Shown here: in pieces, positions 26,628 through 33,782 of the stretch
How positions within the stretch are numbered: position 1 is the first letter of the stretch
Layout: every line of letters starts with the position of its first letter
Source of the DNA: Archangium sp.
GTDB lineage: Bacteria > Myxococcota > Myxococcia > Myxococcales > Myxococcaceae
Assembly: GCA_016792935.1 (NCBI GenBank)
Contig: JAEUJS010000249.1
Span: forward strand, 1-64,000
DNA length: 64,000 bases
Direction of reading: 5' to 3'
Made by a program: the position numbers and the translations under genes
Notes under the pieces: model-generated
Database searches by the model: none
What the model saw: the letters and a program-made list of their open reading frames with translations, nothing else
Told to the model about the DNA's origin: nothing

Positions 26628-27040
26628 TGACCACGGAGGAGATCGCGCTCGCGTCGGAGAAAGACGAGGGCCTCGCGTGGCTCGTGCACGCGCTGATGCG
26701 TTCTGCGACTGAGTCTCGTTCCGATGCCGAACTCTTCGCGAACCTCGAGACCGTGCAAGCGCTCCTCGCTGCGCGCGAAGGGCGAGACGAGCTCATCGAG
26801 GCAGTCGGCGCGTTCATCAGCGCGCACCCGGCGTACGCGGAATTCAATGCGGAGCGCGAGCGACGATTCGAGGCCGTACTTCCACCGGAGCTTCTCGCGC
26901 TTCGCCAGCGTCTGGCGTCGGATTCCTTGAGCGATGAGGAGCGCGCTGCGGCGCAGAAGGAAGCAGCAGATTGGTTCGCGCGCTGGTCGGAATCACGAGG
27001 GTACGGCACGATCGTTGATCCACTGAAGGCGAAGCGCTGA
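26627..27040 (+). CDS. Small helical protein downstream of ettA
   Basis: 137 aa from ATG at 26627, which overlaps the ettA stop. The protein is almost wholly alpha-helical and rich in Glu/Ala/Arg (EEIALASEKDEGLAWLVHAL, then helices through KEAADWFARW). No signal peptide, metal motif or catalytic motif seen. Translational coupling to ettA suggests co-production, but the function is unknown. It is convergent with the LysR gene (stops at 27040 and 27042). Confidence 0.75.
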   Translation: MTTEEIALASEKDEGLAWLVHALMRSATESRSDAELFANLETVQALLAAREGRDELIEAVGAFISAHPAYAEFNAERERRFEAVLPPELLALRQRLASDSLSDEERAAAQKEAADWFARWSESRGYGTIVDPLKAKR

Positions 27041-27041
27041 G

Positions 27042-27908
27042 TCACGTCGCGGCGAGGCTCGAGGCCGTCGCGAGCACCAGCTCACGCAGCCACGTCGATG
27101 CGGGCGCGTCGTGCTGTGCGTCCGGCCACAACATCTGCATCTTCAGCGGAGGCACGGTCAGGTGCGCGGGGCGCTTCATCGTCGCGAGCACGCCATCTCG
27201 CGCGAGCGGCTCAGCGTAGGGAGCGGGCAACAACGCCCACGCGTCCGTCTTCCGCAGCACCGGAGGCACCGCGAGAAACGAGCTCATCGTCGCCGCAGCG
27301 TTCACGTGCGGCTGACCCTGAAAGCGAACGTGTACGCGTGGATATTCGGCGAGCGACGCGGGCTTCTTGAGCGCGGGGTGTTTCACGCGCAGCGCGACGA
27401 CGAAATCGACGGGGTACAGCACGCGCGCGCGCACCGTCGCTGAAGAGCTCGGCACCGGAGAGAACGCCAGGTCGAGCTGACCTTCCTCGAGCAGCTGCGT
27501 CGCGCGCGTGGGGTCGATGGCGGAGACGTGCACTTGCGCGTGCGGAGCTTCCGTCATGGTGCGCGCGAGCACGGCGGGCATCAGCACGGCGATGGCGGCG
27601 TCCACGGCTCCGACTCGCAGCACACGCGTGGTCGTCTTCGGATCGAACGTGGAACCCGCGAGCACGGTGCGCAGCTCGACGAGCGACTTGCGCAGCGGCA
27701 TCGCCAGCTCGACGCAGCGGTCCGTCGGCTCGAGCGAATTCTTCGCGCGAACGAAGAGGCGGTCGCCGAGCATTTCGCGGAGCCTTGCGAGCGCTCCACT
27801 GGTCGCCGGCTGAGAGAGACCGAGTCGCTTGCCTGCTCCGGTGACGCTGCGCTCGAGCCACAGCGCTTCGAAGGCGATGAGCAAGTTGAGATCGAGCTTC
27901 TCGGACAT
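27042..27908 (-). CDS. LysR family transcriptional regulator
   Basis: 288 aa. The N-terminal winged helix-turn-helix (residues 1-60) is typical: LNLLIAFEALWLERSVTGAG, then RLGLSQPATSGALARLREML. The rest is a periplasmic-binding-like effector domain. It sits 14 bp after the membrane-protein gene at 27923 on the same strand and may share its transcript, which is unusual for LysR genes that more often face their target. Effector unknown; the target may be that membrane protein or the nearby rarD. Confidence 0.93.
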   Translation of the reverse strand: MSEKLDLNLLIAFEALWLERSVTGAGKRLGLSQPATSGALARLREMLGDRLFVRAKNSLEPTDRCVELAMPLRKSLVELRTVLAGSTFDPKTTTRVLRVGAVDAAIAVLMPAVLARTMTEAPHAQVHVSAIDPTRATQLLEEGQLDLAFSPVPSSSATVRARVLYPVDFVVALRVKHPALKKPASLAEYPRVHVRFQGQPHVNAAATMSSFLAVPPVLRKTDAWALLPAPYAEPLARDGVLATMKRPAHLTVPPLKMQMLWPDAQHDAPASTWLRELVLATASSLAAT

Positions 27909-27922
27909 GCGCTTCAGCGTAC

Positions 27923-28645
27923 TCAGGACTGCCCCTCACTCTGCGGCATCACATTCTCTCGGCGAGCCAGCGCCTGCCGAATCGACGTGACGTGAAGTGA
28001 GATGGCGAGCGGCGCCAGGAACGCGGGCAGCCACACGACGGGCCAGCTCACGAGCGCGGTGAACGGAGCGCCCGGCCAATCGAGGTGCAGCGGTCCCGGC
28101 AGCGAGGTCACCGCCGTGACGATGGTGTTCAGCAACACGCTCAGCCCCAGCGCGTTCCACGCGATGATCTGGCCCGGCGAGAGCCGCTCGCGCGACACCA
28201 GCCACGCGACGAGCGGCGCGGTCAACCCGACGAGGATGTCGAAGTTGCGCCCCTCGAAGGTCATCTGCGCGGGCGCGTGCCCTTCCTTCCACAAGGCGAA
28301 GAGCGTGAGCTCGACGAGAACGCGAAAGCCCTGCAGCCCGATGACCCAGTGCATCGGCGTCGCAGCGAACAGCGCCCGCGCGGTCGGAGTTCGCGAGAAC
28401 GCGAAGAGCGCCCCCAGCGTGACGAGCGGCATGACGAAGAACCGCGGCGCCTCGAAGAAGCCGACCTTCGCCCCCAGCGCGGTCAGCCCGAGCCATGCAG
28501 AGATGGCAACTGCGAGTTGCCAACCGAGCTTCCGCGAATGCCGGGCGGCCAGGGCGACCACCACGAGACACATCACGACTGCCAGCGCTGCCATCAGATC
28601 AGCCGACGAGTCGGCTGGGGCGAGCGAGAGAAGCGAGAGGTCCAT
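27923..28645 (-). CDS. Multi-spanning membrane protein
   Basis: 240 aa from ATG at 28645; an alternative start at 28678 adds 11 residues. About six to seven hydrophobic segments alternate with short loops (DLMAALAVVMCLVVVALAA, LAVAISAWLGLTALGAKVGF, PLVTLGALFAF and others). Family not recognised. The coding sequence contains a 22-bp palindromic repeat (28501-28522) that also occurs in unrelated genes. Upstream, 28602-28620 holds another repeated word. It precedes the LysR gene in the same direction. Confidence 0.8.
   Translation of the reverse strand: MDLSLLSLAPADSSADLMAALAVVMCLVVVALAARHSRKLGWQLAVAISAWLGLTALGAKVGFFEAPRFFVMPLVTLGALFAFSRTPTARALFAATPMHWVIGLQGFRVLVELTLFALWKEGHAPAQMTFEGRNFDILVGLTAPLVAWLVSRERLSPGQIIAWNALGLSVLLNTIVTAVTSLPGPLHLDWPGAPFTALVSWPVVWLPAFLAPLAISLHVTSIRQALARRENVMPQSEGQS
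28501..28522. repeat. Palindromic dispersed repeat, copy 1
   Basis: Core GGCAACTgCGAGTTGCC within a membrane-protein gene. With the 10 bases before it (28491-28500) it matches 56202-56232 except for one inserted base. The coding frame across it differs from that at the other copies. Confidence 0.7.
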
Positions 28646-28724
28646 ATCGGTCTGAACGATGACGGCGGCCATATCCATTCGCCAATCGGATGGGCCGATT
28701 CACGTCATCGGTGCAGCGAATGGC

Positions 28725-29114
28725 CTACTTCTTTCGAGTCGGCAGCAGGTGTGCCTCAGCGTGACGCACCTTCACGAACAGCGTGATGAGCTTCGTCGGC
28801 AGCTTCTCGTCGTAGGAGAACTTCAGCGTGCCCTTGCCCGATTGATACGGAGCGATCTGCTTGGCCATCGCCGCACGCACACCGTCGGTCACCGGGTAGA
28901 GCGAGAAGTGCTCTGCCCAGCCCGAGAAGAAGACGCCAGTGCGCCCATTCATCTTGTAGCCGGGGATTCCGTAGCTGATGACTTCCTCGGCATCGGGAGC
29001 GGCCTTCTTGATCAACGCCCGCACCGCGCTCAGCACCTTGCGCGCCTTCGGAGGCTGCGCCTTCAAGAAGTCTGCGACGGTCTTGTGCTTCTTCATGGCG
29101 GGCATGGCTGTCAT
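28725..29114 (-). CDS. DUF1801 / YdhG-like protein
   Basis: 129 aa from ATG at 29114 (possible later starts at 29105 and 29096). The DUF1801 signature (PF08818) is visible: EVISYGIPGYKMNGRTGVFF (about 50-70), SGWAEHFSLYP and the C-terminal KGTLKFSYDEKLPTKLI. Members are small soluble proteins of unknown function, widespread in bacteria. It is divergent from rarD with 51 bp between the starts. Confidence 0.85.
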   Translation of the reverse strand: MTAMPAMKKHKTVADFLKAQPPKARKVLSAVRALIKKAAPDAEEVISYGIPGYKMNGRTGVFFSGWAEHFSLYPVTDGVRAAMAKQIAPYQSGKGTLKFSYDEKLPTKLITLFVKVRHAEAHLLPTRKK

Positions 29115-29165
29115 TCCTACCGGAATGCGGCGAAGTCGGCGCGGCGTGTATACGTAACGCGCGTC

Positions 29166-30083
29166 GTGAACGACTCCTCCACAGACAGCCACAAGCAAGG
29201 GCTCGCGCTCGGCGCCGCGGCGTACCTGATGTGGGGGCTGTTCCCGCTCTACTGGCCGCTGCTCAAGCCCATCGGCTCGTTCGAAATCCTCGCGCACCGC
29301 GTGGTGTGGTCGCTCGCCGTGCTCGTCGCGATGCTCGTGGCGACCCGGAAGCTCGGCTGGATTCGCGGAACGCCGCCACGCAAGTTGTGGTTGCTGACGC
29401 TCGCCGCGGTGCTCGTGTCGTTCAACTGGCTCCTCTACATCTGGGCCGTCAACAACGGGCACGTGGTCGAGACCTCGCTGGGCTACTTCATCAATCCGTT
29501 GGTGAGCGTGTTGCTCGGCGTGTTGGTGCTCAAAGAGAGGCTGCGTCGCGCGCAGTGGCTGGTGCTCGGCGGAGCGCTCGTCGGTGTGCTCGTGCTCGCC
29601 ATCGACGCGGGGCATCCACCGTGGATTGCGTTGGGGCTCGCTCCGTCGTTCGGGTTGTATGGGCTGGTGAAGAAGCGCGCGGGTGTCGGCGCCATCGAGT
29701 CGCTCTCGTTCGAGACGGCCGTGCTCTTCCCCGTCGCGCTCGGATTTCTCAGCTGGCTCGAAGTGCAGGGCACCGGCTCGTTCGGTCACGTCGAAGCGAA
29801 GACCAATCTGTTGCTCGCCGGAGCGGGCGTGATGACCGCGATTCCACTCGTCGCGTTCGGAGCCGCCGCGAATCGCATTCCGCTCTCCACGCTCGGCTTG
29901 CTCCAGTACTTCGCGCCGTCGCTGCAGTTCTTGTGCGGCGTGCTGGTGTTTCACGAAGAGATGTCGCGCGGGCGATGGGTCGGCTTTCTCATCATCTGGA
30001 CCAGCCTCGCGGTCTTCGTGGCTGAGGGCGTGCTGCACAACCGTCGCGCAACCGTAGGGAATACAGCGACTTCGCCGGCCTGA
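29166..30083 (+). CDS. rarD: EamA/RarD family transporter
   Basis: 305 aa from GTG at 29166, close to the usual RarD length of 295-300. About ten transmembrane helices. The RarD/EamA signature is evident: GLALGAAAYLMWGLFPLYWP at the N-terminus, and VSFNWLLYIWAVNNGHVVET in the middle. The second EamA half ends with GVLVFHEEMSRGRWVGFLII. Family members are drug/metabolite transporters; RarD was named for chloramphenicol sensitivity, but substrates are unproven. Inner membrane. It faces the DUF1801 gene across 51 bp. Confidence 0.93.
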   Translation: MNDSSTDSHKQGLALGAAAYLMWGLFPLYWPLLKPIGSFEILAHRVVWSLAVLVAMLVATRKLGWIRGTPPRKLWLLTLAAVLVSFNWLLYIWAVNNGHVVETSLGYFINPLVSVLLGVLVLKERLRRAQWLVLGGALVGVLVLAIDAGHPPWIALGLAPSFGLYGLVKKRAGVGAIESLSFETAVLFPVALGFLSWLEVQGTGSFGHVEAKTNLLLAGAGVMTAIPLVAFGAAANRIPLSTLGLLQYFAPSLQFLCGVLVFHEEMSRGRWVGFLIIWTSLAVFVAEGVLHNRRATVGNTATSPA

Positions 30084-30123
30084 AACTCGCGGTGTCGGAC
30101 CGGCGTGGCACGCTCGACCGGTC

Positions 30124-31347
30124 ATGCGCTCTCCGATGCGATGGGTGTCGATCGCCGCGATGTTGTCCACCGTCACTGCGTACGTGGTGCGCGCTCAAGA
30201 TGTCGCTGATGCGGGCGCGGCGAAGCCCGTCGAGATGGCAACTCCGAGTGGCCAACTGCCCAACGCGGTCGTCAATCTGCAGCCGCCGGTGGGCTCGAGT
30301 CTCGCGGTGGTCACGACCGACGGCGGCTACTTCTTCCGGCTCCACGGCAAGCTGACCATCGAGGCCAGCGGAGCCGTGGCCACCAACATCCGCACGCAGT
30401 ACGCGACGACGCAGCCCGGAAAGCTGGTGACGCTGGTGCTCGACGGCGTGCCGCTCAACAACCTGCCGTACGTCATCACCGACTCTCCGACGCCGGGGAA
30501 CGTGCTGCTGACCTTCCAGCTCACGCGCGACTCGAGCGACGACCAGAACCGCAAGGCATGGGACGCGCTGCTGACGGCGAACAGCTACGAGATGGAAGTG
30601 CCGGTGTACCTGTCGATCGCGAACGGCGTGGCGCAGGTGGTCTCGACGGGAAAACAGAGCGCGGTGCTCTCGGTCGCGAACGCCAGCACCGTGAAGGTGG
30701 TGAGCGGCGGAGCGTTGCTCGCCATCGTGCTGCTCCTCGTGTTGCTGGTGCGCAGCGACTGGTTGCGTGACGGCAACACCGGCTACTACTCGCTCGGGAA
30801 GAGCCAGATGGCGTTCTGGGGTGTCATCGTCTTCATGTGTGTCATTGCGGTGTTCCTCATCACCGGAACGCTGGAGCGAATTCCGCCGCAGACGCTCGGC
30901 CTGCTCGGAATTTCTGGAGCGACGGGCCTGGGCTCGTTGCTCATCGGGTCGAGTCCCTTCCCGGGAGCCAAGGGCGCGAAGCCGCTGCGCATCGAGCTCG
31001 AGGCGCTGGTGAAGAAGGGTGAGGCGGCGACCGCGGAAGAGAAGCAGCGCATCACCGAAATCAGCACGCTTCTCGATCGCCGCAATTTCCTGAAAGACAT
31101 CACCGACGACGGCAACGGCACCAGCTTCCATCGCGTGCAGGTCGTGGTGTGGACGGTGTTGCTCGGCGTCGTCTTCGTGCGCTCGGTCGCGGCGGTGATG
31201 TCGATGCCGGAGTTCCCGGAGTCGCTGCTGTTGCTCATGGGCATCAGCAACGCGACGTACCTCGGCTTCAAGTTCCCCGAGGGAAGCGGCGCTGCGCCCG
31301 CTCCGGCCCCCGCACCTCCGGCTCCGCCCGCGCCGCCGAAGTCGTGA
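30124..31347 (+). CDS. Membrane protein with signal peptide and four helices
   Basis: 407 aa. Signal peptide MRSPMRWVSIAAMLSTVTAYVV is followed by an extracytoplasmic beta domain (about 40-190). Then come a membrane helix (GALLAIVLLLVLLVRSDWLR), a Tyr/Ser motif (YYSLGKSQMAFWG), two further helices ending in LGISGATGLGSLL, a charged linker of about 75 residues, and a final pair of helices with LLLMGISNATYLGFKFP. The SLGKSQMAFW and GIS motifs recur in unnamed bacterial proteins I have seen, but no function is known. The tail is Ala/Pro-rich. The stop overlaps the esterase start. Confidence 0.8.
   Translation: MRSPMRWVSIAAMLSTVTAYVVRAQDVADAGAAKPVEMATPSGQLPNAVVNLQPPVGSSLAVVTTDGGYFFRLHGKLTIEASGAVATNIRTQYATTQPGKLVTLVLDGVPLNNLPYVITDSPTPGNVLLTFQLTRDSSDDQNRKAWDALLTANSYEMEVPVYLSIANGVAQVVSTGKQSAVLSVANASTVKVVSGGALLAIVLLLVLLVRSDWLRDGNTGYYSLGKSQMAFWGVIVFMCVIAVFLITGTLERIPPQTLGLLGISGATGLGSLLIGSSPFPGAKGAKPLRIELEALVKKGEAATAEEKQRITEISTLLDRRNFLKDITDDGNGTSFHRVQVVVWTVLLGVVFVRSVAAVMSMPEFPESLLLLMGISNATYLGFKFPEGSGAAPAPAPAPPAPPAPPKS
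30233..30254. repeat. Palindromic dispersed repeat, degenerate copy
   Basis: Matches the 28501-28522 copy in 20 of 22 positions. It lies in the 5' part of the membrane-protein gene and is read through in frame (VEMATPSGQ). Confidence 0.5.
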
Positions 31348-32159
31348 TGGAACGCGCGCGCGTGGTGGCGGTCGTGCTCGCGTGCGCGGCGTGCGCGCCC
31401 ATTTCCGGTGAAGTCAGCTCGCACGAGCTGAACAGCGACCTCGACACCTTCGCGCTGACGGTGCGTGTCCCTCCCTCGTACGCGACCTCGCCCGAGCGCA
31501 CGTATTCCTGGGTGCTGCAGCTCGACGGCCGCGTACCCTCACTCAACGAGTTCGACACCACCGCGCGGCTCGCGAGTGAGCAGAACCTCGACGTCGTCAT
31601 CGTCGGCATCAACTCGGCGACTGGAGAAGGCCCGGGTCGAGGCCGGCTCCGCGACTACACGATTCCCGCTGACCTCGCGCCGGACCAGTGGGGCGGCACT
31701 GGTGGTGCTCCGGCGTTTCGCGTGCTGGTGCGAGATCGGATCATCCCGTTCATCGAGCAGAACTACCGCGTGAAGCCCGACGTCTCGAAGCGCGCGCTCT
31801 TCGGTCACTCGCTCGGTGGGCTGTTCGGCGCGTACTGCTTCACCGAGGAGCCGCTCTTCGGCGCCATCGTCTCGGCGAGTCCTTCGCTCGTGTACGACGC
31901 GGGCCGAATGCACGGCGTCATCGACTCGATGCCGGTGACGGCGCGCACGCCGAGCACGCTGTTGATGACTGCGGGAATTCTCGAAGGCCCCGAGATGGTG
32001 GTGCCGATGCGAACGTTCGCGAGGCAGGCGCGCGAGAAGAACTTCGCGGGCCTCGAGGTCTCCGAGGAGACGTTTCCGGTCGACCACATCGGCAGCGTCG
32101 AGCCGTCGTTTCGTGCGGGGCTGCGTTGCCGTTCTCGAGCGGAGTCACCGGCTACGTGA
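31347..32159 (+). CDS. Lipoprotein esterase of the siderophore-esterase type
   Basis: 270 aa from ATG at 31347, overlapping the previous stop (TGATG). Lipobox VVLACAAC. The alpha/beta hydrolase has GHSLGG as nucleophile elbow (about 152-157) and FPVDHIGS carrying the probable catalytic His near the C-terminus, as in PF00756 (Fes/BesA-like). These enzymes cleave ester bonds such as those in ferri-siderophores or trehalose mycolates. It probably acts in the periplasm or at the surface. The C-terminal tail (AGLRCRSRAESPAT) is unlike the usual hydrophobic end; see the rejected items. Confidence 0.85.
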   Translation: MERARVVAVVLACAACAPISGEVSSHELNSDLDTFALTVRVPPSYATSPERTYSWVLQLDGRVPSLNEFDTTARLASEQNLDVVIVGINSATGEGPGRGRLRDYTIPADLAPDQWGGTGGAPAFRVLVRDRIIPFIEQNYRVKPDVSKRALFGHSLGGLFGAYCFTEEPLFGAIVSASPSLVYDAGRMHGVIDSMPVTARTPSTLLMTAGILEGPEMVVPMRTFARQAREKNFAGLEVSEETFPVDHIGSVEPSFRAGLRCRSRAESPAT

Positions 32160-32210
32160 CGTTCACGCTCGGCGCGGTCGTCGACTTTCCGTGACGCACA
32201 CGCGAGAGGC

Positions 32211-33167
32211 TCAGTTCGTCAGCGGCGCCACTGGATACACGCTGAGCCACGCACCATCAGACGTGTCTTCCGCCACCACGTAGACGGTCAACGCGCCGCT
32301 CTTCACCGTCCACGCGCGCACCGGCCACGTGAACCTGGTGGTCGCCGGACCCTTCGCGTTCACCTTGAGCACCGCCCCTGCTTTCCCAGCGCCCTCGGCG
32401 AGCACCGGCAAGAACTCGCTCATCCCCTTCGAGACGGTGATGGCCTTGCCGTTGCCCTTCAGCACCGCGGCGACCTGCATCGCGATCTCCAGCAACTGCT
32501 TCTTCTCGTCGTCATTGTCCGGAGTGACGTCGGTCAACTTCACCTTGCCGCCCTTGAACGCCATCGCGCTCACGCGTGTTCCTTTGAGCAGCGCGTCCGT
32601 GATGCTGGTGGACCATGGCAGCGGCGCCGACAACCCGAGCAGCACGACGTCCTTCGGAGCCGTGAAGCCCGCGCCCTCGGTCAGCACCGCCACGCACCAC
32701 GGCCGCAGCGGGTCTTTCGACGCCGGCTTGCAGTCCAGCTCGCGCGCGATGCGGGTGATGACGTCTGACTTGTCGACGGTCGCTCCACCGCGCCACCTCG
32801 TGAAGCCCTTCTTCTCGAGCGCCCCCGACGCGAGCGCGACCGCCGGGCCGCTCACCACGACCAGCAGCGCGGCTTTCAGCAACAGCTCATCGGTGTGCTC
32901 GGCGGTCGGCGCAGTGCCACCCCACAGCTGAGGCCCGACGACGTTCGCCGCGTCACTCGCTCCCGCGGCGTCGCCGAAGTCAGAGACGAAGAGCGTCACC
33001 AACTTCCCACCGCAGTCGAGCGGCTGCTTCGCCTTCGACTTCGGCGCCGTCAGGGTCACTTCGAAGCTGGTGTTGGCGTGCAGCGAGCCGCTGTCCGCTT
33101 TCGTCGCCTTGCAGCCAGTGACGTCGAGCGGCGCCACGGTCATCACCATCGTGAGGAGTGTGAACAT
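32211..33167 (-). CDS. Secreted hypothetical protein
   Basis: 318 aa. The N-terminus is hydrophobic (MFTLLTMVMTVAPLD) and then beta-rich. Mid-region EVTLTAPKSKAKQPLDCGGK and the C-terminal RFTWPVRAWTVKSGALTVYV suggest a two-domain beta sandwich. A conserved-looking Ala-rich helix lies at about 110-125. No active-site motif recognised. It is 10 bp downstream of the gene at 33178 on the same strand and likely forms a two-gene unit with it. Function unknown. Confidence 0.75.
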   Translation of the reverse strand: MFTLLTMVMTVAPLDVTGCKATKADSGSLHANTSFEVTLTAPKSKAKQPLDCGGKLVTLFVSDFGDAAGASDAANVVGPQLWGGTAPTAEHTDELLLKAALLVVVSGPAVALASGALEKKGFTRWRGGATVDKSDVITRIARELDCKPASKDPLRPWCVAVLTEGAGFTAPKDVVLLGLSAPLPWSTSITDALLKGTRVSAMAFKGGKVKLTDVTPDNDDEKKQLLEIAMQVAAVLKGNGKAITVSKGMSEFLPVLAEGAGKAGAVLKVNAKGPATTRFTWPVRAWTVKSGALTVYVVAEDTSDGAWLSVYPVAPLTN

Positions 33168-33177
33168 GCGCGCGAAG

Positions 33178-33726
33178 CTACTTCGTCTTGACCGCCTCGA
33201 ACGTCACCGGTTGCACGGCCTCTCCCGGAAAGTCGTTGGCCTGCAGCTCGATTTCCAGAGCGCGCACCGGCAAATCACCGAACTTGTACCGCTCGACGCT
33301 CGACACCGAGAGCAAGTCGACGTGCTCGTCGTCATCGGTGTTGGCGACGCAGGCGATGGTGAGCGCTCCCGTCTCTGAGGAGAGCCCGGGGTGCACGTTG
33401 TCTCGCACCAACTTCAATTGCCGCGCGAGCTCGTCGGGATTCGGCGCGTTCTTCCTGGCAGCGACCGTCACGTCGTCACTCAACACGTACGTGTACGGAT
33501 GCCGGCGCTCCGCATCGACCGACTTCGCCAATTCCTCGAGCGTCGGCTTCGTGCCCGCATCGGCCGCGCTCGCGAACGCGTTCATCACCGCGCGCAGCGA
33601 ACGCCTGCACTCGTTCTGTTTCAGGTGTTGCTGGTTCGTCATCCACACCGGGTACTGGGGCAACATGCACAACGTGCACGTGAACAACACGATGAGCAGC
33701 ACGATGATGCCCCTGGCTCGGTTCAT
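33178..33726 (-). CDS. Membrane-anchored hypothetical protein
   Basis: 182 aa from ATG at 33726. An N-terminal anchor helix (GIIVLLIVLFTCTLCMLP, about 6-23) is followed by a soluble domain starting HLKQNECRRSLRAVM. The length and anchored-helix plan recall pilin-like proteins, but the prepilin cleavage motif (G before F at +1) is absent. The rest is a mixed alpha/beta domain rich in Asp and Val. No family assigned. It heads the unit with 32211-33167 and is divergent from the PPC-repeat lipoprotein (56 bp). Confidence 0.75.
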   Translation of the reverse strand: MNRARGIIVLLIVLFTCTLCMLPQYPVWMTNQQHLKQNECRRSLRAVMNAFASAADAGTKPTLEELAKSVDAERRHPYTYVLSDDVTVAARKNAPNPDELARQLKLVRDNVHPGLSSETGALTIACVANTDDDEHVDLLSVSSVERYKFGDLPVRALEIELQANDFPGEAVQPVTFEAVKTK

Positions 33727-33782
33727 GTGACCCGCAGTTGTAGTAGAGGACTCGTCCCTTCGGCCGGCACGGAGTTCCAACC

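Noticed and set aside
32095-32194. Possible frameshift at the esterase C-terminus
   Set aside because: Another frame reads ALPFSSGVTGYVTFTLGA after the His motif, but the family often ends soon after that His, so the evidence is too weak.
33178-33726. Membrane-anchored protein considered as a type IV pilin
   Set aside because: No prepilin peptidase cleavage motif and no pilus genes nearby.
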